Source of the DNA: Anaerolineae bacterium
GTDB taxonomy: Bacteria > Chloroflexota > Anaerolineae > B4-G1 > DUEL01
DNA: 64,000 nucleotides
Assembly: GCA_016931695.1 (NCBI GenBank)
Contig: JAFGEI010000217.1
Span: forward strand, 30,248 to 94,247
Direction of reading: 5' to 3'
Shown in pieces: positions 1-7,938 of this stretch. The translations under genes and the position numbers were made by a program. The notes beneath the pieces were generated by a model that was given only the letters and a program-made list of their open reading frames with translations, ran no database searches and had not been told where the DNA came from. Position 1 is the first letter of the stretch; the number at the start of each line of letters is the position of its first letter.

Positions 1-969
1 AAAACGTACTTCGGCAAACCCCATCTCGGCCGACAACAATTTCTCCACGTCCAACGGCTGCTCTTTGACCAGGATCTGCTGCCCATTGCTGAACTCGGCC
101 AGTTGGTCCAGGCGGCCCTCCACCAGCAGACGGTCGTCAGCCTGGAGGACGGTTTCCGGCGTGGGGGCCAGCCGGACCGCGCCCTGGCGGAGGATGCCGA
201 CGACGTTCAGGCCCAGCACCACGCCCAGGCGGCTTTCGAGCAGAGATTTACCCGCCAGGGGCGAAGCGGGCGGCAGGCGCACAGTGTACAACCGCTCGCG
301 CAGTCCAAAGAACTCGGCCAGGTCGGCGCGTTCGTCGCCGGGCAGCCGCTTTGTCTCGCGCCTCGGCAACAGGTGGCGCCCTCCCAGCGTCATAAAGACG
401 ATGCTCGCCAGGGTCACGGCCAGGCCCACCGGCAAAAAGTCAAACATCTGGAAAGAGTTCAAGCCGCTCTCGTGCAGCGCCTCGCTGATCAGGAGGTTGG
501 GCGGGGTGCCGATCAGGGTAATCGACCCGCCTACCAGGGTGGCAAAGGCGAGGGGCATGAGCAGCCGTGACGGGGGGCGCCCGGTCTGCCGGGCAATGTT
601 GACGACCACCGGCAGCATCAGCGCGGCCACGCCCACATTGTTCATAAAACCCGACAGCACGGCGGCGGTCAGCATAATGACCGCCACCAGGCGAGCCTCG
701 CTGTGGCCGGCCAGCCTGAGCATCTGTTGGCCCACCAGGCCGGCCAGACCGGCGCGGGTCAGGCCGGCGCTGAGGATCAGCACCGCCCAAACGGTCACTA
801 CCGCCGGGCTGCTAAAGCCTGACAGGGCTTCGGCGGGGGTGATCAGCCCGGTCACGACCAGGCTGACCAGTATCAGCATGGCCGCCAGGTCCATGCGCAC
901 CCGCTCGGTCACAAAGAGCAGCAAAGCAACTCCCAGGATAGCCAGTACAAGCGCAATCTGAAACGTCAT
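1..969 (-). CDS. SLC13/DASS-type (citrate/sodium-sulfate symporter family) permease with a cytoplasmic TrkA-C-like region; truncated by the window edge
   Basis: Manual translation of the minus strand from ATG at 969: MTFQIALVLAILGVALLLFVTERVRMDLAAMLILVSLVVTGLITPAEALSGFSSPAVVTVWAVLILSAGLTRAGL...LSGFMNNVGVAALMLPVVVNIAR...LIGTPPNLLISEAL; the NNVG and GTPPN motifs are typical of the family. Absent from the ORF track because it is incomplete. Confidence 0.85.
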   Translation of the reverse strand, partial: MTFQIALVLAILGVALLLFVTERVRMDLAAMLILVSLVVTGLITPAEALSGFSSPAVVTVWAVLILSAGLTRAGLAGLVGQQMLRLAGHSEARLVAVIMLTAAVLSGFMNNVGVAALMLPVVVNIARQTGRPPSRLLMPLAFATLVGGSITLIGTPPNLLISEALHESGLNSFQMFDFLPVGLAVTLASIVFMTLGGRHLLPRRETKRLPGDERADLAEFFGLRERLYTVRLPPASPLAGKSLLESRLGVVLGLNVVGILRQGAVRLAPTPETVLQADDRLLVEGRLDQLAEFSNGQQILVKEQPLDVEKLLSAEMGFAEVRF

Positions 970-1238
970 ACTACGACTCGGCCAATAAAAGTTGTAACTG
1001 CCTCGACAATGGCACATTTCAACATTGGATGCTCTACCGCAGTGGGAGAAGGGGAAAAGGGCGGTTTCGACTCCGATGGCGCGGTAGTTGAACTCTGCCG
1101 CAGCTCCTGATTACGCCATTTTACCACAGAATCCCGGCGCCACGAACCACGAAACTGGTTTTGACTTTCTACCGATTTTGGTGTAAGATATTTTCACAGT
1201 CGACAATGAAGCTTACAACGCAGCAATAAGGAGGCAAC

Positions 1239-1652
1239 ATGTTTCACACAATCATTATCGCAGGATACCTGGGCCGGGACCCCGAGATGCGCTATCTTCC
1301 CAGCGGGACGCCGGTGACCGACTTTTCCGTGGCCACCAGCCGCCGCTGGACGGGCCAGGACGGCCAGCAGCAGGAGGAAACCATCTGGTTCCGCGTCTCC
1401 GCCTTTGGCCGGACAGGCGAGGTCTGCAACCAGTACCTCTCCAAGGGCCGGCCAGTGCTGATCGAGGGGCGGCTCCGCCCCGACGAAAACGGCAACCCGC
1501 GCACCTGGACCGGAAACGACGGCGCTGTTCGGGCGAGCTTTGAGGTCGTCGCGCAAACCGTCCGCTTCCTGGGCGGCCGGGGCGAAACTGCTGGCCCGAC
1601 GTCCGAGGTCCCACCATACGAGGAGCCCGGCGAGGAGGAGATTCCCTTCTAG
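1239..1652 (+). CDS. ssb: single-stranded DNA-binding protein
   Basis: MFHTIIIAGYLGRDPEMRYLPSGTPVTDFSVATSRRW...VLIEGRL: OB-fold SSB signature; RBS aaggagg upstream. Confidence 0.95.
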   Translation: MFHTIIIAGYLGRDPEMRYLPSGTPVTDFSVATSRRWTGQDGQQQEETIWFRVSAFGRTGEVCNQYLSKGRPVLIEGRLRPDENGNPRTWTGNDGAVRASFEVVAQTVRFLGGRGETAGPTSEVPPYEEPGEEEIPF

Positions 1653-1715
1653 CTGGAAGAATGGCCGGCAAGGTCATTGTGAACGGCAAGGGCGGCCCCC
1701 TGGGGGTCGCCCTTT

Positions 1716-2222
1716 TTACTCCTGACCGATCACCAGCAACAGCTCTCCCTGCGCCACCTCCACCCCAGGCGCAGCGCAGACGCGTTGCACTGCGCCGGCG
1801 CACGACGTGCGCAGCTCCAGGCGCATCTTCATCGACTCGAGCACAGCGACGACCTGGCCCTGGCCAACTGCCTCTCCCTCGACCACGCGCACTTCCGCCA
1901 ACAGCCCGGGCAGCGGCGCACAGACGCGATCCGACCCGGCTGGGGACGGCGGCGGATAACGGGCCGGCTCGCTGGACGGCGTCGGCTCTGATTGCAGGCA
2001 GGCCTGGTAGGTGCGGCCGGCGACCATCACCTGGCACTCGCCCGCCTCTTCCGTCTCGACGTGGGTTTCGTAGGAGCGGTGATCGACCAGCAGCGAGTAC
2101 TGGGGCAGTCCGTCGATGCCCTCCAGGTCAACGTCAAACGGCTGGCGGTCTACCCACACCTTCCCTTCGGCGTCGATCTCGATCTCGAAAGTTCGCCCCT
2201 CGACGACGACCTGGTACTTCAC
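1716..2222 (-). CDS. biotin carboxyl carrier protein / biotinyl-lipoyl domain protein of acyl-CoA carboxylase
   Basis: C-terminal VVAVLESMKMRLELRTSCAGAVQRV contains a canonical ESMKM biotinylation motif; adjacent to the BC and CT subunits. GTG start (VKYQVVVEG) assumed within ORF 1716..2246. Confidence 0.88.
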   Translation of the reverse strand: MKYQVVVEGRTFEIEIDAEGKVWVDRQPFDVDLEGIDGLPQYSLLVDHRSYETHVETEEAGECQVMVAGRTYQACLQSEPTPSSEPARYPPPSPAGSDRVCAPLPGLLAEVRVVEGEAVGQGQVVAVLESMKMRLELRTSCAGAVQRVCAAPGVEVAQGELLLVIGQE

Positions 2223-3709
2223 CGGCTGCCTCCCTGCAAATCCCACCGGCCCAACATCTTCCAGCGGCTGGTTGAACGGGCCTCTCCCTCCCGGCCACGG
2301 GCCCGGCGGCGCCAGTCGAGCAGCGCGGCGGTCAAGGCAGCCGCCAAATAGTCCTCTTCTTCGGACGAGGGGGGAATAAACTGCTCCTCCAGGAACCGGG
2401 TGTGGAACTGCCCGCCAAAGAAGCGGTGGCTGTCCAACAGCGCCCGGTGCAGCTCCAGGTTGGTCGTGACGCCGACAATTTGATACTCTTCCAACACGCG
2501 GCGCATGCGGACGATGGCCACGCCTCGCGTCTCACCCCAGGCCACCAGCTTGGCCAGCAGCGGATCGTAATCGGGCACCACGGTCAGTCCTTCACAGACC
2601 CCGCTGTCGACGCGGATGCCGGGCCCGCCCGGCTCCCGCAGGCGCGAGATATGCCCGACGCAGGGGGCAAAATTGTTAAAGGGGTCGTGGGCCAGGATGC
2701 GGCACTCCAACGCCCAACCACGGGGAAGGACGTCCTTCTGCGCGTAACGCAGCTCCCGCCCGGCAGCGATCCGCAACTGCGCCTTGACGATGTCGATGCC
2801 GGTGATCGCTTCGGTCACCGTATGGCCCACCTGCAGGCGCGGCTTGAGGCGCAGAAAGTAGAAATTTCCCTCTGCATCCAGCAGAAATTCGACCGCGCCG
2901 GCGCCGATGTAACCGGCCGCACGGCCAATCCGCACCGCGGCGCGGCAAACCCGCCGGCGTAGGACGCCGTCCAACGCCCGCGACGGCGCTTCTTCGATCA
3001 GCTTTTGATTCGGTCGCTGGATGGAACACTCCCGCTCCCCCAGGTGAATGACGCGTCCCTGGTGGTCGCCGAGGATCTGCACCTCGATGTGGCGGACATT
3101 TTCGACCAATCGCTCCAACAAGAGCGCGTCGTCGCCGCAGGCAGCTTGCGCCTCCTGCCGGGCCCGGGGGATCGCTGCCTGCAGCTCGTCTGGGGAGCTG
3201 GCGGAGCAAATACTCCGCTCATCCTTTCCCCCTGCCGCTTTCAACGAGACGGGATACCCGACGCGCCCGGCGGCCTCGAGCAGGCCCGCGTCGTCGAGCG
3301 CCTGATCGGTGCCGGGCAGGAGCGGCAGGCGCAGGCGGCGCACCATCCGCCGCGCGGCCGTTCTGCTCCCCAGCAGCTGGAGCGTCTCGGGGCGCGGCCC
3401 GACAAAGATCAACCCCGCCTCGTCGCACGCACGGGCAAAGTCGGGCGACTCGGACAGGAAGCGATAGCCGGGGTGGATGGCCTGGGCGCCGCTCTCCAGG
3501 GCGACGCGGATGAGGCGCTCGCCCCGCAGATAGCTCTGCTCGGCCGGCGGCGGGCCGATGCAGTACGCCGCGTCGGCATAACGGACGTGGGGCGCCTCGC
3601 GGTCCGCTTCCGAAAAGACCGCCACCGTCTCTAACCCCAACTCCCTGCAGGTGCGCAGCACGCGCACGGCAACCTCGCCGCGATTTGCCACCAGCACCTT
3701 GTTGATCAT
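2219..3709 (-). CDS. biotin carboxylase-like (ATP-grasp) subunit with degenerate active site
   Basis: MINKVLVANRGEVAVRVLRTCRELG...AIHPGY...RHIEVQILGD...GYIGAGAVEFLLDAEGNFYFLRLKPRLQVGHTVTE; clear AccC fold family, but several catalytic/ATP motifs are substituted (see findings). Confidence 0.9.
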   Translation of the reverse strand: MINKVLVANRGEVAVRVLRTCRELGLETVAVFSEADREAPHVRYADAAYCIGPPPAEQSYLRGERLIRVALESGAQAIHPGYRFLSESPDFARACDEAGLIFVGPRPETLQLLGSRTAARRMVRRLRLPLLPGTDQALDDAGLLEAAGRVGYPVSLKAAGGKDERSICSASSPDELQAAIPRARQEAQAACGDDALLLERLVENVRHIEVQILGDHQGRVIHLGERECSIQRPNQKLIEEAPSRALDGVLRRRVCRAAVRIGRAAGYIGAGAVEFLLDAEGNFYFLRLKPRLQVGHTVTEAITGIDIVKAQLRIAAGRELRYAQKDVLPRGWALECRILAHDPFNNFAPCVGHISRLREPGGPGIRVDSGVCEGLTVVPDYDPLLAKLVAWGETRGVAIVRMRRVLEEYQIVGVTTNLELHRALLDSHRFFGGQFHTRFLEEQFIPPSSEEEDYLAAALTAALLDWRRRARGREGEARSTSRWKMLGRWDLQGGSR

Positions 3710-3737
3710 TCGTCGCCCGCCCCCTGCTTGCCGCCGG

Positions 3738-5285
3738 TCACAACGGGATATTCCCGTGCTTCCGCGGCGGCCGGCGCACGCGCTTGTCCCGCAGCATGCG
3801 CAGCGCACGAATCAGCATCGGGCGGGTCTGGCGGGGACGGATCACCCCATCCAGGTAGCCCCGCGCTGCAGCGACGTACGGATTGGCAAAAGTGTCGCGG
3901 TACTCGTCCACCAGGCGCGCCCGCTCCGCCTCCGGGTCCCCGGCGCTGCCCAGCTCGCGCCGGAAAACCACGTTCACCGCGCCCTCCGGCCCCATCACGG
4001 CGATCTCGGCGCCCGGCCAGGCCAGGCAGACGTCGCCGCGCAGGTGCTTGGAGCTCATGACGATGTACGCCCCGCCGTAGGCCTTGCGGGTGATGACCGA
4101 CAGTTTGGGCACCGTGGCCTCGGCGTAGGCATAGATCATCTTGGCCCCGTGACGGATGATGCCCCCGTGCTCCTGCGACACGCCGGGCAGAAAGCCGGGC
4201 GTGTCGGCCAAGGTGACCAGGGGGATGTTAAAGCTGTCGCAGAAACGGATAAAGCGCGCTCCCTTGTCGGCGGCGTCGATGTCGAGCACGCCCGCCAGCA
4301 CGAGCGGCTGCTGGGCCACCACTCCGACCACGTACCCGTCCAACCGGGCAAAACCGACGATCAGGTTGGCAGCGAATCCCGCCTGTACCTCCAAAAAAAC
4401 GCCATCGTCCACCACACAACGGATCACCGCCCGCATATCGTACCCCAGGGCCGGGTCCTCCGGCACCAGCTCGTCCAGCGATGCTTCGCTGCGGTCCGGC
4501 GGATCGACAGGCGAGACGTGGGGCGGGTCCTCGGCGTTGTTCGCGGGCAGGTAGGACAGCAGCTGGCGCACCAGCGCCAGGGCCGCGCGGTCGTCCTGAG
4601 CCGTAAAGTGGGCCACCCCGCTGGTGTGGTGATGGAGCGATGCGCCGCCCAGCTCCTCGGCGCTGATCTCTTCGCGGGTCACGGCGCGGACCACGTCGGG
4701 GCCGGTGATAAACATCTGGGCAGTCCCTTCGACCATCAGGACAAAGTCGGTGATGGCAGGAGAATAGACCGCTCCCCCAGCGCAAGGCCCCATGATGACC
4801 GATATCTGGGGGATCACGCCGGAGGCGAGGACGTTGCGGTAAAAGATTTCGCCATAGGCCGACAGCGCATCGACCCCCTCCTGGATGCGCGCCCCGCCCG
4901 AGTCGTTGAGGCCGATCAGCGGCGCGCCATTCTCCAGCGCCAGATCGAGCACCTTGCAAATCTTTTGCCCGTGGGCCTGTCCCACCGATCCCCCGAGCAC
5001 GGTAAAATCCTGGGCAAAGAGATAAACCAACCGGCCATCGATTCTCCCCCATCCGGTGACGACGCCATCCCCCAGCGGATGCTGCCGGTCCAGGCCAAAA
5101 TCGGCCGCCCGGTGGGTGACAAACATGTCCAGCTCGCAGAAGGAGCCGGGGTCGAGCAGCACCTCCAGCCGCTCACGGGCCGTCAACTTGCCCCGTTGGT
5201 GCTGCCGCTCGATCCGCTCGGGCCCGCCCCCCTGCTGGGCTTGCACAACGACTTGTTCCAGGCGCTCCAGCACAGCGCGGCTCAT
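3738..5285 (-). CDS. acyl-CoA carboxylase carboxyltransferase subunit (PccB/AccD6-like)
   Basis: MSRAVLERLEQVVVQAQQGGGPERIERQHQRGKLTARERLEVLLDPGSFCELD...LNDSGGARIQEGV...GPCAGGAVYSPA...RKAYGGAYIVMSSKHLRGDVCLAWP; ATGA overlap with fabH. Confidence 0.95.
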   Translation of the reverse strand: MSRAVLERLEQVVVQAQQGGGPERIERQHQRGKLTARERLEVLLDPGSFCELDMFVTHRAADFGLDRQHPLGDGVVTGWGRIDGRLVYLFAQDFTVLGGSVGQAHGQKICKVLDLALENGAPLIGLNDSGGARIQEGVDALSAYGEIFYRNVLASGVIPQISVIMGPCAGGAVYSPAITDFVLMVEGTAQMFITGPDVVRAVTREEISAEELGGASLHHHTSGVAHFTAQDDRAALALVRQLLSYLPANNAEDPPHVSPVDPPDRSEASLDELVPEDPALGYDMRAVIRCVVDDGVFLEVQAGFAANLIVGFARLDGYVVGVVAQQPLVLAGVLDIDAADKGARFIRFCDSFNIPLVTLADTPGFLPGVSQEHGGIIRHGAKMIYAYAEATVPKLSVITRKAYGGAYIVMSSKHLRGDVCLAWPGAEIAVMGPEGAVNVVFRRELGSAGDPEAERARLVDEYRDTFANPYVAAARGYLDGVIRPRQTRPMLIRALRMLRDKRVRRPPRKHGNIPL

Positions 5286-6424
5286 TGCTCCTTTCTCCCA
5301 TCTTTGGCCATCGGATCGCGGGTCAGCAAGGCGTTCAACCACCGCCATGCCTTGCGCAGCCGGGAGCGCGTCGTCGCCAGCAGGTAGAGCAAGCGGCGCA
5401 GGAAGCGGCGCAACGGGGGCGTTGGAACCGGCTGCGGGCGCGTCCAGCGGATCGCCGCCGCACCCCAGGTCAATCCGGCGCCAAACCCCACGCAGACCAT
5501 CAGGTCGCCGGGCTGAATCCGCCCTTCGTCGGCCGCCTCGCACAAGGCCAGCGGGATCGAGGCGGAAGAGGTATTGCCGTAGCGATGCAAGTTGCTGTAC
5601 ACCCGTTCCGGCGGCAGGTCGAGGGCGCGGGTTGCCGCCTCGATGATGCGCTGGTTGGCCTGGTGGGGAATCAGCAGGTTCACGTCGGCTATCGAAAGCC
5701 CCGCCTTCTGCAACACCTCTTGAGTGGCGGCGGGCATCTTGCGCACGGCAAAGCGAAAGACCTCGCGCCCTCTCATCTGGATATAGTGCATCCCCTCGGC
5801 CACGGTGCGGTGGGAAGCCGGGTAGCGGCTCCCGCCCGCCGGCAGGTGGAGCAGCTCGCCGCCGGAACCATCCGCACCCAGGACCGTTGCCAGTATACCG
5901 CCCTCGTTCTCCCCGGCCTGCAGGATCACTGCGCCGGCCCCGTCGCCAAAAAGGACACAGGTCGCCCGATCCTGCCAGTCCGTGATGCGCGACAGGGTCT
6001 CGGCGCCGATCACCAGGGCGGTCCGATAGACCCCGGCGATCAGCAGGTGAGAGGCAATGCCGAGTCCATAGACAAAGCCAGTGCAGCCGGCCGAGAGGTC
6101 GAATGCAGCGGCGCGGGTCGCGCCCAGGGCATCCTGGAGCAGGCAGGATGTCGCGGGGAAAAGGTGGTCGGGGGTCACGGTGGCGATGACGATCAAATCG
6201 AGCTGGTTGGGGCGCAAATGGGCTACCTCCAGGGCTTGCTGCGCCGCGTGGAGCGACATGCTCAGCGTCGTCTCCTCTTCACCAACGATTCGCCGCTCCT
6301 GGATGCCAGTGCGGGCGAGGATCCATTCGTCAGACGTATCGACCATCTCGGACAGTTCATCGTTGGTCAACGCCCGCTCTGGCACACACTTGCCCCAGCC
6401 GACGATGTGGGCGTAGGGGGTCAC
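5282..6424 (-). CDS. fabH: 3-oxoacyl-ACP synthase III
   Basis: DLSAGCTGFVYGL (active Cys), IPHQANQRIIEA (His), YGNTSSASIPLAL (Asn); GTG start overlapping the fabF stop (GTGA). Confidence 0.95.
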   Translation of the reverse strand: MTPYAHIVGWGKCVPERALTNDELSEMVDTSDEWILARTGIQERRIVGEEETTLSMSLHAAQQALEVAHLRPNQLDLIVIATVTPDHLFPATSCLLQDALGATRAAAFDLSAGCTGFVYGLGIASHLLIAGVYRTALVIGAETLSRITDWQDRATCVLFGDGAGAVILQAGENEGGILATVLGADGSGGELLHLPAGGSRYPASHRTVAEGMHYIQMRGREVFRFAVRKMPAATQEVLQKAGLSIADVNLLIPHQANQRIIEAATRALDLPPERVYSNLHRYGNTSSASIPLALCEAADEGRIQPGDLMVCVGFGAGLTWGAAAIRWTRPQPVPTPPLRRFLRRLLYLLATTRSRLRKAWRWLNALLTRDPMAKDGRKEQ

Positions 6425-7665
6425 GACACATCCTCCGCCCTGGCCAAGATCACGCAAGCGTTGTGACCGCCAAAGCCAAAGGAATTCGAGAGCACGTAGC
6501 GGGGGTTCAACTGCCGCGCCTGGTTGGGCACATAGTCCAAGTCACACAGGGGATCCACGGTTTCATAGTTGATCGTCGGATGGACCCAACCAGTCTCTAC
6601 GCTTTTGACGCTGACGACGCCTTCGACCGCACCAGCAGCCCCCATCAAGTGGCCGATCATTGACTTGGTCGCACTGACCGCCAACCGGTCGGCGTGGGCG
6701 CCAAAAACCGTCCGGATCGCCCGGGTCTCGATGGGATCGTTGAGCTGGGTGCTGGTGCCGTGCGCGTTGATGTAACCGACATCCTCGGGAGCCAGGTTGG
6801 CGCGCCGCAGCGCCCGCTGCATCGCCATTGCCGCCCCCTCGCCCATCTCGTCAGGCGCGGTGATGTGAAAAGCATCAGCCGTCGCGCCATATCCCACCAG
6901 CGCGCAATAGATGCGCGCATCGCGCTGCCGGGCGTGTTCCAGGCTTTCCAACACCAATACTCCCGCCCCCTCGCCAACCACGAAACCATCGCGGTCGGCG
7001 TCAAAGGGGCGGCTGGCCCGTTCCGGCTCGTCGTTGCGGGTGGAAAGCGCCCCCATGTTGCTAAAGCCGGACACCGAGAGCGGGTGGGTGGCAGCCTCGC
7101 TGCCGCCGCAGATCATGACCTCGGCATCCCCGCGCTGGATGATCGCCGCCGCTTCGCCCAAGACGTGCGTGCCGGTGGCGCAGGCGGAAACGATCGTAAA
7201 GTTGGGGCCGTTCAGCCCGTAGGTGATGGCGACTGCCGCCGAGGCCGAGTTGGGCATCATCATTGGGGTCATGAAGGGGCTGATCCGCCGCGGGCCGGAT
7301 TCGTTAAACTGGTCATAGTTCTCCAACAACGTGCCGACGCCTCCGATGCCCGTGCCAATCAGCACCCCGACGTCCCAACTGGGATGGCTAAAAGTCAGGC
7401 CGGCGTCCGTGATGGCCTGCCGCGCAGCTTCGAGGGCAAAGAGGGTAAAGCGATCGTTCCGTCGCGCCACCCGCCGGTCGAAAAGAGCCTCGGCATCGAA
7501 ATCTTTTACTTCAGCGGCGATCTGGACTTCGAGGTCAGAGGCGTCAAAACGGCTGATGCGGGCGATGCCACTTTGTCCCGCCAGCAGGCATTCCCACAGC
7601 GTGGGAACGTCATTGCCCAGGGGCGTCACTGCGCCCAACCCCGTCACCACAACTTGTCTTGCCAT
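6421..7665 (-). CDS. fabF: 3-oxoacyl-ACP synthase II
   Basis: MARQVVVTGLGAVTPLGNDV...VSACATGTHVLGEA...INAHGTSTQLNDPIET...SMIGHLMGAAGAVE...LSNSFGFGGHNA. Confidence 0.96.
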   Translation of the reverse strand: MARQVVVTGLGAVTPLGNDVPTLWECLLAGQSGIARISRFDASDLEVQIAAEVKDFDAEALFDRRVARRNDRFTLFALEAARQAITDAGLTFSHPSWDVGVLIGTGIGGVGTLLENYDQFNESGPRRISPFMTPMMMPNSASAAVAITYGLNGPNFTIVSACATGTHVLGEAAAIIQRGDAEVMICGGSEAATHPLSVSGFSNMGALSTRNDEPERASRPFDADRDGFVVGEGAGVLVLESLEHARQRDARIYCALVGYGATADAFHITAPDEMGEGAAMAMQRALRRANLAPEDVGYINAHGTSTQLNDPIETRAIRTVFGAHADRLAVSATKSMIGHLMGAAGAVEGVVSVKSVETGWVHPTINYETVDPLCDLDYVPNQARQLNPRYVLSNSFGFGGHNACVILARAEDVS

Positions 7666-7752
7666 TGGTTCCTCCCTGATCACAATGTTCAGTTGAATTA
7701 ACACCACAACCAGTCGAAGGTCACGCTGACTTGGGGCAACTGCGCACCCACC

Positions 7753-7823
7753 ACCGGCGAGGAGAAAAAACGGGGGGTTCACCAGCAGCGCTACCGCTGG
7801 CAAACCCCCCTGTTCCCTCCTGC
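7753..7823. repeat. imperfect nested hairpin upstream of fabF
   Basis: ccggcgaggag...acggggggttcaCCAGCagcgctacCGCTGGcaaacccccctgt...ctcctgccgg; possibly a diverged relative of the AACTGCTCAG palindromes. Confidence 0.45.
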
Positions 7824-7876
7824 CGGGGGCGGTTACCTAGGCGGCCGAAGCGAAAAAGATCGGTTTCGGCTGCACC

Positions 7877-7902
7877 CGGCCGGGATCTGGCGATCCCGGC
7901 CG
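7877..7902. terminator. candidate terminator hairpin downstream of the FG-GAP gene
   Basis: Perfect 11-bp stem CGGCCGGGATC-tggc-GATCCCGGCCG immediately after the stop at 7939 (minus-strand gene); no adjacent U-tract. Confidence 0.45.
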
Positions 7903-7938
7903 AGCGCGAAACCGGCGAGCGATTTCCGCCAAGATGCG

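Noticed and set aside
3651-5387. 578-aa plus-strand ORF
   Set aside because: Antisense to the carboxyltransferase gene, which has clear conserved motifs.
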